A stretch of DNA of 64,000 nucleotides from assembly GCF_030316765.1 (NCBI RefSeq), contig NZ_JASZYT010000001.1, forward strand, positions 868,001-932,000. The letters run 5' to 3'. Shown here piece by piece: positions 26,838 to 39,571 of the stretch. Under the pieces are notes generated by a model. It searched no databases. It was given only the letters and a program-made list of their open reading frames with translations, and was not told the DNA's origin. This DNA is from Variovorax saccharolyticus. GTDB lineage: Bacteria; Pseudomonadota; Gammaproteobacteria; Burkholderiales; Burkholderiaceae_C. Position numbers and translations under genes: made by a program. The first letter of the stretch is position 1, and every line of letters starts with the position of its first letter.

Positions 26838-27608
26838 TCAGTCGGCCGCGGCACCCTTGCCGAGGCGGTAGCGCGCGCCGTCGTAGTGCAGCAGGCGCGA
26901 CTTGAAGCTCTGGCGCTGATCCTGCGTCACGCATTCGTCGCCCAGCGGGCTCGAGCGGCTTTCGGAGCGCGCCTGGTGCAGCAGCAGGTCGGCGTAGCCG
27001 CCGCTGCCGCCACGGGCCACCGAGAGGCTGCCGCGCACCGTCTCGAAGCTGCCGGTGCAGTTGGTGTCCCATTCGCCTTGCTCGAGCGTGAGTTCGAGTC
27101 CGTCGAGCACCTTGGCGAGCTTTGGCCCCTGGGGCACGTAGAGCGACAGGGTCTCGTTCGAATAGGGATTGGCGCGCGAGGAGCCCTGGCGCAGGATGCG
27201 CAGCCCGAAGGCGCGCGCGTCGGGGGCCAGCGCATAGCGCGAGCCGTCGACCCGGATCTCGCCGATGCGCACCGCGTCCTCGGTCAGCACGTCTTCCTCG
27301 AACAGCCGGCTCACGATCTTGGCCCGCTCGGTGTTGCCGTTGTCGGCCTGCTGCACGACCAGCACGTCGAGATCGAACTGGCGGGTGCCGGGCTCGGTCG
27401 AGGGGCGGGGCAACGGCAGCACGACGATGAAGCGGCCCGGGACGCCGCGCCACGGCTCGCAGACGGCGCGTTCGTGGTCGAGGGCGCGCTTCGGGTGGAG
27501 CTTGGCATGCATGCGCTCGGCGAGCCCGGTGTCGCAGGCCGCGTGGGCCGCGACGCCGAAGCCGGCCAGCAGGCCGCCGAGGCACAGGGCGCGGCGCAGG
27601 CGGCGCAT
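26838..27608 (-). CDS. Exported protein of unknown function
   Basis: A 256-aa protein with a signal peptide (LLAGFGVAAHA before Ala24). It has paired Cys (Cys25 and Cys49; later Cys in NCTGSF and ECVTQD), suggesting disulfides in the periplasm. The body contains beta-rich segments (FIVVLPLPR, FDLDVLVVQQ, SLSVARGGSGGYADLLL). No recognisable catalytic motif. The start codon overlaps the stop of murI (ATGA), so it is in the fumarase-murI transcript. I do not recognise a family with confidence. Confidence 0.65.
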   Translation of the reverse strand: MRRLRRALCLGGLLAGFGVAAHAACDTGLAERMHAKLHPKRALDHERAVCEPWRGVPGRFIVVLPLPRPSTEPGTRQFDLDVLVVQQADNGNTERAKIVSRLFEEDVLTEDAVRIGEIRVDGSRYALAPDARAFGLRILRQGSSRANPYSNETLSLYVPQGPKLAKVLDGLELTLEQGEWDTNCTGSFETVRGSLSVARGGSGGYADLLLHQARSESRSSPLGDECVTQDQRQSFKSRLLHYDGARYRLGKGAAAD

Positions 27609-28420
27609 CAGGCGGGAACCGTGAGCCAGCGGGCGGCCGCGGCGTCCAGCGCCTCGGGCGCGCCGCTGCTCAGCAGACGCAGTTCGCCGGCGCCATCCGC
27701 GCGCAGCGTGCCGGCCTGCCCGAGCAGCCGCCGCGTCTGCTGCGCCACGGGTGCGCCGGTGTCGATGAAACGCACCGTCGGCCCGGTGCGGCGCCGCAGT
27801 TCGTCGGCGACGAAAGGGTAGTGGGTGCAGCCCAGCACCAGCGTGTCGATCTCGCCGTCGCCGTCGCCGAAGCGTCCGGCGGTGGCCAGGTGCCGCTCGC
27901 AGAGTGCCGCGATGCGCGCCTCGTCGGCGCCTTCGATCGCGCCTGCCAAGCCATCGCAGGCCACGATGCTGAATGCCGCCTGGCCGGCCAGAGATGCCAG
28001 CAGCGCCTGGAACTTGCGGCTTCCCACCGTCACGCGGGTCGCCAGCACCGCGATGCGCCCGGTGCGGCTCAGCGCCACCGCGGGCTTCAGCGCCGGCTCG
28101 ACGCCGACCACCGGCAGCGCCGGGTGATCGGCGCGCAGCCGGTGGATCGCGGCCGCAGTCGCCGTGTTGCAGGCCACGACCAGGGCCTTGATCCGGTGCG
28201 CGTCGATCAACTCGCGGGCGACCGCGGCGCTGCGCTCGGCGACGAAGGCGTCGCCGCGCTCGCCGTACGGTGCATGCGCGGTGTCGGCGAAGTAGACGAA
28301 GCGCTCGTGCGGCAGGGTCTCGCGCAGCGCGTTGAGGACGCTCAGGCCCCCGACGCCGCTGTCGAACACGCCGACAGGATCGTCGGCGCGCGATGAACCG
28401 TCGACGTGCGCCAGGCTCAA
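27608..28420 (-). CDS. murI: Glutamate racemase
   Basis: Makes D-glutamate for peptidoglycan. 270 aa, normal length. Motifs VGVFDSGVGGLSVL, the first catalytic Cys in VVACNTATAAA and the second in VLGCTHYPFV, each with a Thr/Asn partner. The start is a TTG that overlaps the fumarase stop (TTGA); no closer ATG exists. Coupled on both sides: the following gene's ATG overlaps its stop. Confidence 0.93.
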   Translation of the reverse strand: MSLAHVDGSSRADDPVGVFDSGVGGLSVLNALRETLPHERFVYFADTAHAPYGERGDAFVAERSAAVARELIDAHRIKALVVACNTATAAAIHRLRADHPALPVVGVEPALKPAVALSRTGRIAVLATRVTVGSRKFQALLASLAGQAAFSIVACDGLAGAIEGADEARIAALCERHLATAGRFGDGDGEIDTLVLGCTHYPFVADELRRRTGPTVRFIDTGAPVAQQTRRLLGQAGTLRADGAGELRLLSSGAPEALDAAAARWLTVPA

Positions 28421-29967
28421 GCCGCTTCCAGCGTGATGGTCTTGAACTCGCCGCTGGCGATGCGCTTCTGCCATTCGGCCGGGCCCGTGATGTGGGCGCT
28501 GGTGCCGCCGGCGTCGACCGCCACGGTCACCGGCATGTCGACCACGTCGAACTCGTAGATGGCTTCCATGCCGAGGTCGGCGAAGCCGACCACACGGGCG
28601 GTCTTGATCGCCTTGCTCACGAGGTAGGCGGCACCGCCCACGGCCATCAGGTAGGCGCTCTGGTGCTTCTTGATGGCCTCGATCGCGACCGGGCCGCGCT
28701 CGGCCTTGCCGATCATCGCGATCAGGCCGGTCTGGGCCAGCATCATCTCGGTGAAGCCGTCCATGCGCGTGGCGGTGGTCGGGCCGGCCGGGCCCACAGC
28801 CTCGTTGCCTACCGGGTCGACCGGGCCGACGTAGTAGATCACGCGGTTGGTGAAGTCCACCGGCAGCTTCTCGCCCTTGGCCAGCATGTCCGAGATGCGC
28901 TTGTGGGCGGCGTCGCGGCCGGTCAGCATCTTGCCGTTGAGCAGCAGGGTCTCGCCGGGCTTCCAGCTCGCGACCTCGGCCGGCGTGAGCTGGTCGAGGT
29001 CGACCCGCTTGCTCTTGTTGTAGTCGGGCGCCCAGTCGATCTTCGGCCACAGGTCGAGCGAGGGTGCCTCGAGGTACACCGGGCCCGAGCCGTCGAGCAC
29101 GAAGTGGGCGTGGCGGGTGGCGGCGCAGTTCGGGATCATCGCCACCGGCTTGCTGGCCGCGTGCGTGGGGTACATCTGGATCTTGACGTCGAGCACGGTC
29201 GCGAGGCCGCCCAGGCCCTGGGCGCCGATGCCGAGCGCATTGACCTTCTCGAACAGCTCGATGCGCAGCGCCTCGACCTTGGTCAGCTCGGCGCCGGAGG
29301 CCTTCTTGGCCTGCAGCTCGTGCATGTCGAGGTCGTCCATGAGGCTTTGCTTGGCCATCAGCGCGGCCTTCTCGGCGGTGCCGCCGATGCCGATGCCCAG
29401 CATGCCGGGCGGGCACCAGCCGGCGCCCATCGTGGGCACGGTCTTGAGCACCCAGTCGACGATGCTGTCGCCGGGGTTGAGCATCGCGAGCTTGCTCTTG
29501 TTCTCGCTGCCGCCGCCCTTGGCCGCGACCGTGACCTCGACCGTGTTGCCGGGCACGATCTCGGTGAAGATCACGGCCGGCGTGTTGTCCTTGGTGTTCT
29601 TGCGGTCGAACTGCGGATCGGCCACGACCGAGGCGCGCAGGGTGTTGTCCGGGTGGTTGTAGCCGCGGCGCACGCCTTCGTTGATGGCGTCGTCGAGGCT
29701 GCCGGTGAAGCCGCCCCAGCGCACGTCCATGCCCACCTTGAGGAACACGTTGACGATGCCGGTGTCCTGGCAGATCGGCCGGTGGCCGGTCGCGCTCATC
29801 TTGCTGTTGGTGAGGATCTGCGCCATCGCGTCCTTGGCCGCCGGGCTCTGCTCGCGCTCGTAGGCTTTGGCCAGGTGGGCGATGTAGTCGGCCGGGTGGT
29901 AGTAGCTGATGTACTGCAGCGCTGCGGAAACCGACTCGATCAGGTCGGCTTGCTGAATGGTGGTCAT
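28417..29967 (-). CDS. fumA: Class I fumarate hydratase (iron-sulfur)
   Basis: [4Fe-4S]-dependent fumarase of the TCA cycle, 516 aa. Cys ligands are visible in ICQDTGIVNVF, NCAATRHAHF and GWCPPGMLGIGIGG. The beta domain at the C-terminus (VYYVGPVDPVGNEAVGPAGPTTATRMDGF) completes the fused alpha-beta enzyme. Oxygen-sensitive type; a class II enzyme is encoded at 33995-35392. It is first of the set with murI and an exported unknown. Confidence 0.94.
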   Translation of the reverse strand: MTTIQQADLIESVSAALQYISYYHPADYIAHLAKAYEREQSPAAKDAMAQILTNSKMSATGHRPICQDTGIVNVFLKVGMDVRWGGFTGSLDDAINEGVRRGYNHPDNTLRASVVADPQFDRKNTKDNTPAVIFTEIVPGNTVEVTVAAKGGGSENKSKLAMLNPGDSIVDWVLKTVPTMGAGWCPPGMLGIGIGGTAEKAALMAKQSLMDDLDMHELQAKKASGAELTKVEALRIELFEKVNALGIGAQGLGGLATVLDVKIQMYPTHAASKPVAMIPNCAATRHAHFVLDGSGPVYLEAPSLDLWPKIDWAPDYNKSKRVDLDQLTPAEVASWKPGETLLLNGKMLTGRDAAHKRISDMLAKGEKLPVDFTNRVIYYVGPVDPVGNEAVGPAGPTTATRMDGFTEMMLAQTGLIAMIGKAERGPVAIEAIKKHQSAYLMAVGGAAYLVSKAIKTARVVGFADLGMEAIYEFDVVDMPVTVAVDAGGTSAHITGPAEWQKRIASGEFKTITLEAA

Positions 29968-30009
29968 GTGGGGGAGTTCTTGTGAGTGGGGGACGCGCCC
30001 CCGATTATC

Positions 30010-31023
30010 TCAGCCCGGCACCCGCGCCTGCCGGATCCAGCCGTCGAAGAGTTCCTGGTGCTCCCGGATCCAGCCGTCGACGTGACGCTCGACATCGCGC
30101 TGCGAATTGGCCCCCTGGCTCATGCGCAGGTTCTGTGCGTTGATGTCCGAGATCGGCAGCTTCATGATCTCGAACAACCTGCCGGCAGCCGGATTCTTCA
30201 GGATGAAGTCCTTGTTCGCGACGATCTGCTCCTGGTTGGCCTGAAAGCCGTAGTTTCTGCCGTTGGCAAGCCGGGTGTCGGCGTCGTCGCCTTGCGATGC
30301 CGAGAACGGCACCTGCAGCCAGACCACGTCGGTGCCCGGCCGCAGCACCGCGCTGACCCAGTAGGGCGTCCAGGTGTAGTACAGGATCGGCCGGCCCTGC
30401 TTGAAGCGGGCGATGGTGTCGGCCATCAGCGCCGCATAGCTGCCCTGCCGGTGGGTCACGCGGTCGCGCAGCTGGTAGGCCGTCAGGTGCTTCTCGATCG
30501 CCAGTTCGCAGCCCCAGCCCGGGTTGCAGCCGGTCAGGTCGGCCTTGCCGTCGCCATCGGTGTCGAACAGTTTCGCGATCTCGGGATCCTTGAGCTGGTC
30601 GATGTGCGTGATGTTGTATTGCTCGGCCGTCTTCCGGTCGATCAGATAGCCCTGGACCGCGCCGTCCGAGTAGGTGCCGCGGCGCCAGAGCTTCGCGTCG
30701 CCGCCGCTGTTGCGGTAGAAGTCGGCGTGCAGCAGGCTCCAGTGGCTGGCCATGAAGGTCGCGTCGCCGTTGGCGATCGCGAGGTGCTCGGTGGCGGGTT
30801 CGAGGTCCTTCATGGGCCGCACGTCATAGCCGAGCTTCTCGAGCGCCCTGGACACCAGCAGCGTCTGGAACGCCTCCTCGGCGAGTGAACTCTTGAGCGG
30901 CTGCACCGTGATGCCTTCGCCCGGCAGTCGATCCGCGCGGGCCTCGGCGGCCATGCCCAGGCCGAGGCCGAGCGCAAGCAGGCTGGTGGCCAGGAAGCCG
31001 CGTGCCAGTGTCTTTGCAATCAT
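30010..31023 (-). CDS. proX: Glycine betaine/proline ABC transporter, substrate-binding protein
   Basis: Periplasmic receptor for betaine or related quaternary amines, 337 aa with a signal peptide ending MAAEARA. The OpuAC-type domain contains the Trp-rich betaine cage candidates [20 protein letters not shown] and [13 protein letters not shown], and the Cys-containing loop GCNPGWGCE typical of ProX. Last gene of proV-proW-proX; the start is 35 bp after the proW stop. Confidence 0.9.
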   Translation of the reverse strand: MIAKTLARGFLATSLLALGLGLGMAAEARADRLPGEGITVQPLKSSLAEEAFQTLLVSRALEKLGYDVRPMKDLEPATEHLAIANGDATFMASHWSLLHADFYRNSGGDAKLWRRGTYSDGAVQGYLIDRKTAEQYNITHIDQLKDPEIAKLFDTDGDGKADLTGCNPGWGCELAIEKHLTAYQLRDRVTHRQGSYAALMADTIARFKQGRPILYYTWTPYWVSAVLRPGTDVVWLQVPFSASQGDDADTRLANGRNYGFQANQEQIVANKDFILKNPAAGRLFEIMKLPISDINAQNLRMSQGANSQRDVERHVDGWIREHQELFDGWIRQARVPG

Positions 31024-31058
31024 TCGTTGGATTCCTTCGAAGTCGATGACGGGGTGGT

Positions 31059-32225
31059 TCACTGCGCTCGCGCGGACAGGGCGGGCAGGGCTTCGTTTTC
31101 GCCGTGCGGCGCACGCACCAGGCGATGCAGCCCGCGCAAGGCGAGGCCGGCCGGCCCGGTGTGCCACCAGCGCCGCCCGGCGCCGCGGCGCGAACGGCCC
31201 ATGGCCTGCGTCAGGCGGTCGAGCGAGATCGCCAGCAGCACGATGCCCAGGCCGCCGACGGTCGCCAGGCCCATGTCCAGCCGGCCGATGCCGCGCAGCA
31301 CCATCTGGCCCAGGCCTCCGACCGCGATCATCGAGGCGATCACCACCATCGACAGCGACAGCATCAGCGCCTGGTTGATGCCCGCCATGATCGACGGCAT
31401 GGCCAGCGGCAGCTTCACCTTCACGAGCATTTGCCAGGGCGATGCGCCGTAGGCGCGGGCCGCCTCGATCAGGTCGGGCCGGACCTGGCGCAGCCCGAGG
31501 TTGGTCAGGCGCACCAGCGGTGCCAGGGCGAAGACGATGGTCACGATCACGCCCGGCACGTTGCCGATGCCGAACAGCATCACCACCGGCACCAAGTAGA
31601 CGAAGGCCGGCGTGGTCTGCATCGCGTCGAGCACCGGGCGCATGAGACGCTGGGCCCGGTCGCTGCCGGCCAGCAGCACGCCGAGCGGCAGGCCGAGCAC
31701 CATGCAGAAGACCAGCGAGGTCAGCACCAGCGACAGCGTGACCATCGCTTCCGGCCAGATGCCCAGCAGGGCCACCAGCAGCAGCGACACGGCCGTGCCG
31801 ATGGCCAGCTTGCGGCCGGCGAACTGCCAGGCCAGCAGGCCGATCAGCGCGATCATGGCCAGCGCGGGAAGGCCGTTGAGCAGGCCCTCGATGCGGGTCA
31901 GCGTGGCGTCGATCGGCAGCCGCACGGTCTGGAAGAAGGGGCGGAAGTGCTCGACCACCCAGCCGAGTCCCTGGTTGATCCACGACTCGATCGGCAGGGA
32001 GCCGTCCCAGAGGCGTTGCAGCTGGAGTCCGGCCGCGGTGGCGTCGCTGGACCCGGTCAGCGGCGAGGGCGCGGCCAGCGGCGCGTCGAGCCAGGCGCTG
32101 GTGGCGGAGGCGTCGGGTGCCATCGACAGGGCGGCCCACGGGTCGTCGCTGGGCGCCGGCGCCGGCAGCGGGATCGTGGCGTCGTTCAGCGGGGTGAATT
32201 CGGGCGGCAGTGCGGTGTCGTTCAT
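31059..32225 (-). CDS. proW: Glycine betaine/proline ABC transporter, permease
   Basis: Inner-membrane permease, 388 aa. An N-terminal extension of about 100 residues rich in Pro, Ala and Ser precedes the helices, similar in position to the long periplasmic tail of E. coli ProW. The binding-protein-dependent transport motif lies in [30 protein letters not shown]. The start MNDTAL is chosen for its GGAG box; an in-frame ATG four codons upstream is possible. It lies 17 bp after proV. Confidence 0.9.
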   Translation of the reverse strand: MNDTALPPEFTPLNDATIPLPAPAPSDDPWAALSMAPDASATSAWLDAPLAAPSPLTGSSDATAAGLQLQRLWDGSLPIESWINQGLGWVVEHFRPFFQTVRLPIDATLTRIEGLLNGLPALAMIALIGLLAWQFAGRKLAIGTAVSLLLVALLGIWPEAMVTLSLVLTSLVFCMVLGLPLGVLLAGSDRAQRLMRPVLDAMQTTPAFVYLVPVVMLFGIGNVPGVIVTIVFALAPLVRLTNLGLRQVRPDLIEAARAYGASPWQMLVKVKLPLAMPSIMAGINQALMLSLSMVVIASMIAVGGLGQMVLRGIGRLDMGLATVGGLGIVLLAISLDRLTQAMGRSRRGAGRRWWHTGPAGLALRGLHRLVRAPHGENEALPALSARAQ

Positions 32226-32242
32226 CAGTGTCTCCATCGGGT

Positions 32243-33487
32243 TCAGGGGGCGGCGGCCGTTTCGAGGGCGGGTGCGCCGGCCTCGATCGGCGGCGTGTCG
32301 CGGTCGAGGAACTTCAGCAGCGTGGTCTTGCTGATCGCACCGCAGAAGCGGCCGTCGCCGGCGACCACCGGCACGGCGCACGGCGCCTGCGCGACCTGGC
32401 CGAAGAGGCCGGCCACGGGCGCATCCGCGGCGATCGGCGGCAGCGCTTCCAGGAAGGCGCGCTGCAGGCCCAGCGGGCCCGCATGCCCGTCGAGCGCGAT
32501 GCGCAGCGTATCGGCCGAGACCGTCCCCAGGTAGCGCCTGGCAGGGCTCACGACGTAGGCGAAGTCGCGGTCCTGGTCCTCGAGCATCTTGAGCGCGGCG
32601 CGGGCGCCGCGGTCGCCGTGCTCGGACACCACGGTGAGCGACTTGCGGGCGATGTCCGCGGCCTTGAAGACCGCCGCGGCATCCACGCCGCGCACGAAGC
32701 TGCGCACGTAGTCGTCGGCGGGGCTGCGCAGGATCTCGTCGGGCGTGCCGACCTGGATCACCTGGCCGTCCTTCATGATCGCGATGCGGTCGCCGATGCG
32801 CATCGCCTCGTCGAGGTCGTGCGAGATGAACACGATGGTGCGGCGCTGGGCCTGCTGCAGCCTCAGCAGCTCCGACTGCATCTCGGTGCGGATGATCGGG
32901 TCGAGCGCCGAGAAGGCCTCGTCCATCAGCAGGATCGACGGGTCGGAGGCCAGCGCGCGCGCCAGCCCGACGCGCTGCTGCATGCCGCCCGACAGTTCGT
33001 CGGGGTAGCTGTCGCCCCAGCCCGCCAGGCCCACCTGCGCGAGCGCCTGGTCGGCCTGCTCGAGGCGCTGCTTCTTGCCGGCGCCGGCCAGTTCCAGGCC
33101 GAAGGCGGTGTTCTCGCGCACCGTCATGTGGGGCATCAGCGCGAAGGACTGGAACACCATGCTGATGTCCTTGCGGCGCAGGGCGCGCAGCTTGGCGTCC
33201 GAGTGCTCGTTGATGTCGGCACCGTCGATCACGATGCGGCCGGCGGTCGGCTCGATGAGGCGGTTGAGCAAGCGCACCAGCGTCGACTTGCCCGAGCCCG
33301 AGAGGCCCATGATGACGAAGATCTCGCCCGCCAGGATCTCGAAGCTGGCGTCGAACACGCCGATCGACTGACCGGTGCGCGCCAGGATCTCGTTCTTGGA
33401 AAAGCCTTGACGGACGAGTTCGAGGGCTTGTTCCGGCTCGTCGCCGAAGACCTTGAACACGTGGTCGATGAGAATGCCTTTGGCCAT
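32243..33487 (-). CDS. proV: Glycine betaine/proline ABC transporter, ATP-binding protein
   Basis: ATPase of the betaine importer, 414 aa. Walker [11 protein letters not shown], signature [15 protein letters not shown], Walker [13 protein letters not shown], His-loop [10 protein letters not shown]. The C-terminal 130 residues form a CBS-pair-like domain, the expected ionic-strength sensor of this family. The start is the ATG of MAKGIL. Upstream lies a 370-nt leader with promoter and operator at 33830-33895. Confidence 0.94.
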   Translation of the reverse strand: MAKGILIDHVFKVFGDEPEQALELVRQGFSKNEILARTGQSIGVFDASFEILAGEIFVIMGLSGSGKSTLVRLLNRLIEPTAGRIVIDGADINEHSDAKLRALRRKDISMVFQSFALMPHMTVRENTAFGLELAGAGKKQRLEQADQALAQVGLAGWGDSYPDELSGGMQQRVGLARALASDPSILLMDEAFSALDPIIRTEMQSELLRLQQAQRRTIVFISHDLDEAMRIGDRIAIMKDGQVIQVGTPDEILRSPADDYVRSFVRGVDAAAVFKAADIARKSLTVVSEHGDRGARAALKMLEDQDRDFAYVVSPARRYLGTVSADTLRIALDGHAGPLGLQRAFLEALPPIAADAPVAGLFGQVAQAPCAVPVVAGDGRFCGAISKTTLLKFLDRDTPPIEAGAPALETAAAP

Positions 33488-33829
33488 GTGCGGGGCTCCT
33501 TGATGCAGGTTGAACACAGAGACGGCGCCGCCGCCCGGAGGGCGAAGGCGGCCACGCCATCGGCCGGCGAGGCTGTCGGGGGAACGCGTGCGACGCGCAA
33601 TGGCCCGGCGAGCCTCGAGGGCTGCCGACAGGCACTGAAGACGACGAGGCGACGCAGCCAGTGCCCGCCGGATGCTTCATTCGCAGAACGCCGGGGCCTG
33701 GTCGAGGGGCGCCGCCTGGATGAGCGTGACGTGGCAATGGGGCCGGAAAACCGGCCGATCTGCCGGGCGGGGCCCGGCGGAGAAACCTGCACCGCGACGG
33801 GATTCGGAGATCCGCGAGTAGTGCAGGGC

Positions 33830-33850
33830 GATCAACATGACTTGTTGATC
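33830..33850. promoter_or_regulatory. Palindromic operator GATCAACA-N5-TGTTGATC
   Basis: Perfect 8-bp inverted repeat with a 5-bp spacer, placed just downstream of the predicted proVWX transcription start, where a repressor would block elongation. The regulator is not encoded nearby. Confidence 0.65.
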
Positions 33851-33865
33851 GTCTAAGGGGTTGTG

Positions 33866-33895
33866 ATTATAACTTTTCGACATGATGGGAGTCAA
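33866..33895 (-). promoter_or_regulatory. Sigma-70 promoter of proVWX
   Basis: On the minus strand TTGACT (33895-33890), an 18-bp spacer and TATAAT (33871-33866): near-consensus. The predicted start is close to 33859, so the proV leader is about 370 nt. Confidence 0.75.
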
Positions 33896-33994
33896 GTCGA
33901 GTCACCCATCCAATGCGAGCCATTCTCGTTTGCGCCGATACTTCGCATTGCGCCCGGCCGCGGCCGGCCCTTCCTCCAGAAAGTGAGCTTCTCC

Positions 33995-35392
<1,398 letters not shown>

Positions 35393-35413
35393 CCCCCCGG
35401 TCGGCGGCGCGCG

Positions 35414-36034
35414 TCAGTGCGCGTCGCCCGGCGCCCGATACATCAGCTTGTCGGTGTAGGCGATCGCCATCGCCGACAGCAGGAAGGTGATGTGGATCGC
35501 GGTCTGGGCGATCAGCACGCGGTCGGTGTAGTTGTCCGCGTTGATGAAGGTCTTGAGCAGGTGGATCGAGCTGATGCCGATGATGGCGGTCGCCAGCTTG
35601 ACCTTCAGCACCGAGGCGTTGACGTGGCTCAGCCATTCGGGCTGGTCGCGATGGCCCTCGAGATTCATGCGGCTCACGAAGGTCTCGTAGCCGCCGACGA
35701 TCACCATGATCAGCAGGTTGGAGATCATCACGACGTCGATCAGCGCCAGCACCACCAGCATGATCACGGTCTCGTTGAGCGTGGTGACCGGCGCCGCGGT
35801 CTTGTAGCCGATGCTCGTGATCAGCGACTCCAGCGCATCCTTGCTGCCGAAGGCGGCCTCGACCAGGTGCGTGAGCTCGACCAGGAAATGCACCACGTAC
35901 ACGGCCTGGGCCACGATCAGGCCCAGATACAGCGGCAGCTGCAGCCAGCGACTGGCGAAGATCAGGTTGGGAAGCGGGCGCAGCGGCGAGACCTTGCCGG
36001 TGCGCAGAGTGGTGATGGGGTCGTCGTTTGACAT
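35414..36034 (-). CDS. YqhA-family (UPF0114) inner-membrane protein
   Basis: A 206-aa protein with four hydrophobic helices. It matches the TIGR00645/UPF0114 pattern: FASRWLQLPLYLGLIVAQ at the first helix and LLIMVIVGGYETFVSRM at the third. Function of the family is not established. It ends 22 bp after the fumC stop on the other strand. Confidence 0.82.
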   Translation of the reverse strand: MSNDDPITTLRTGKVSPLRPLPNLIFASRWLQLPLYLGLIVAQAVYVVHFLVELTHLVEAAFGSKDALESLITSIGYKTAAPVTTLNETVIMLVVLALIDVVMISNLLIMVIVGGYETFVSRMNLEGHRDQPEWLSHVNASVLKVKLATAIIGISSIHLLKTFINADNYTDRVLIAQTAIHITFLLSAMAIAYTDKLMYRAPGDAH

Positions 36035-36199
36035 CGAAAGGTTTCGGCGGGATTTGCCAACAACTGTAAACGGGCGATTCTAGGGGCTGCCGCACGCCGC
36101 GGGGTGCCCATTCCGGGGGGCTAACATGTCCCGTCAGTCGGCCGTAAGTGGGAAACCCGAAAGTACCGCCGGACATCCAGTCAGCTACAGGAGACAAGA

Positions 36200-38197
<1,998 letters not shown>

Positions 38198-38251
38198 GCG
38201 TCATCTGTCGGTCGCGCAGCGGCAATCCGGTCAACTTCAGGGAAAAGAAAA

Positions 38252-38761
38252 ATGGGATTGAGAACCGCTGTGCTGCTGGTGGTGGTGCTGCTGATCGCGG
38301 CATTGGCCGCCTTGAACTGGAGCCTGCTGGTCTCGCCGACGCTGATGTCGGTGGGGTTCATGCAGGTGACCGCGCCCTTCGGGCTGATCATGCTCGGGCT
38401 GACCGCGCTGCTGGGCATCTTCTTCGTCGCCTACGTGGTCTACCTGCAGAGTTCGATCCTGCTCGAGACGCGCCGTCACACCAAGGAAATGCAGGCCCAG
38501 CGCGACCTCGCCGACAAGGCCGAGGCCTCGCGCTTCACCGAGCTGCGCAATTTTCTCGAGACCCAGGAGAACGCCCACATGGCGCGCAACGCCGAGCGCC
38601 ACGCGGCGCTGCTGGCGCGCATCGAGCAACTCGAGGCCGCCGCGCGCTCGCGCGCCGACCAGACCGACAACACGATCGCGGCCCACATCGGCCAGCTCGA
38701 GGACCGCTTCGATCGCCGGCCGGCGGTGCCGGCGGCGGTCGGCATGCCGCCGGCGGTCTGA
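38252..38761 (+). CDS. Small two-helix membrane protein, LapA-like, with coiled-coil tail
   Basis: A 169-aa protein with helices at about residues 6-25 and 44-66 and a cytoplasmic coiled coil (residues about 75-150, rich in Glu/Arg/Ala with heptads). The two-helix segment resembles the DUF1049/LapA family, lipopolysaccharide-assembly proteins, but the long tail is more variable. It is 54 bp after acsA, possibly cotranscribed. Function uncertain. Confidence 0.6.
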   Translation: MGLRTAVLLVVVLLIAALAALNWSLLVSPTLMSVGFMQVTAPFGLIMLGLTALLGIFFVAYVVYLQSSILLETRRHTKEMQAQRDLADKAEASRFTELRNFLETQENAHMARNAERHAALLARIEQLEAAARSRADQTDNTIAAHIGQLEDRFDRRPAVPAAVGMPPAV

Positions 38762-38779
38762 TCCGCAGCGGCCACCGCG

Positions 38780-39085
38780 CTACTTGGCCGACAGCACCCA
38801 GGCCGCGAGCTTTTTCGCATCCGCCTCGCTGACCTGGTTGTTAGCCGGCATCGGCACCGGGCCCCAGACGCCCGCGCCGCCCTTCATGATCTTGGTCGCC
38901 AGCATGTCGGCGGCGCCCTTGGTGTCCTTGTACTTCGCCGCGATGTCCTTGAAGGACGGCCCGAGCACCTTGCGATCGACGGCGTGGCAGCTCATGCAGT
39001 TCTTCGAGGTTGCCAGGGCCAGGTCGGCCATGGCGGGCGCGGCGCAGACAAAGCTGGCTGCGACGAGCGAGAGCGCTTTTTTCAT
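38780..39085 (-). CDS. Periplasmic cytochrome c, class I (c5/c551 type)
   Basis: A 101-aa protein with a signal peptide ending CAAPAMA and a single heme-binding motif CMSCH (Cys33, Cys36, His37). The distal Met ligand is probably in PMPANN (family position). A small electron carrier. It is convergent with the LapA-like gene and divergent from the Trp-rich gene. Confidence 0.88.
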   Translation of the reverse strand: MKKALSLVAASFVCAAPAMADLALATSKNCMSCHAVDRKVLGPSFKDIAAKYKDTKGAADMLATKIMKGGAGVWGPVPMPANNQVSEADAKKLAAWVLSAK

Positions 39086-39190
39086 GGGGTTGCGGGTGCG
39101 TGGGTGCGTTAAAGTCGATCCAACGCGATTGTAGGCAGGGCGGTGGACCGCTTCGCCCGACGCGCTTCTGACTCAACGGAGAAGTTCGCG

Positions 39191-39445
39191 ATGTGGTTTC
39201 TGATGCTGGGCCTGCTCGGTGTGGCTCTCAAATATTTCGAGATCGGCTTCGTCGCCACCCTGAGCTGGTGGATCGTGCTGATTCCCTTCGCGCTCGCGGT
39301 CGCCTGGTGGTCCTGGGCCGACGCCTCGGGCTACACCAAGCGCAAGGTGGTCGAAAAAGAGAACCAGCGCCGGCAAGACCGCATCGACCGCCAGCGCAGC
39401 AACCTGGGCATGCTCACCAGCCGCTCCAATCGCAAGCGGCGCTGA
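39191..39445 (+). CDS. Small Trp-rich membrane protein (TIGR04438-like)
   Basis: An 84-aa protein starting MWFLMLGLLGVALKYFEIG, then a second helix LSWWIVLIPFALAVAWWSWAD, followed by a basic tail GYTKRKVVEKENQRRQDRIDRQ. This pattern is a known betaproteobacterial small family (TIGR04438) without assigned function. The ATG at 39191 is chosen; an upstream in-frame start lacks similarity. Confidence 0.78.
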   Translation: MWFLMLGLLGVALKYFEIGFVATLSWWIVLIPFALAVAWWSWADASGYTKRKVVEKENQRRQDRIDRQRSNLGMLTSRSNRKRR

Positions 39446-39478
39446 GCAGCCGGGCGCCTCCAACGCGCTCTTCACCAG

Positions 39479-39571
39479 AAACACCGCGGAACCGGCTTCG
39501 CCGGGCCGCTGGTGTTGCCCCCGGCAGGGGGTGGGCGGGCTACACGAAGTGAGCCCAACCTGGGGGCGAGC
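39479..39571 (+). repeat. About 90-bp intergenic repeat, copy 3
   Basis: Same element as at 11600-11693 and 11779-11868: AACACCGCGGAACCGGCTTC, GCTGGTGTTGCCCCCGGC, CCCAACCTGGGGGCGAG. It ends immediately before the stop codon of ilvD on the opposite strand. Confidence 0.82.

Larger units (their letters stand above)
33488..33994. other. 507-bp non-coding region between proV and fumC
   Basis: Contains, leftward, a strong promoter at 33866-33895 and a palindromic operator at 33830-33850, then about 370 nt of GC-rich leader before the proV ATG. Several short frames are open, but none has a start signal or recognisable product. I see no known riboswitch. fumC begins at the right edge, about 100 bp past the promoter. 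Confidence 0.6.

Noticed and set aside
33229..33895. Small leftward frames in the proV leader
   Set aside because: No ribosome-binding site, biased composition, and one overlaps proV out of frame; no recognisable product.
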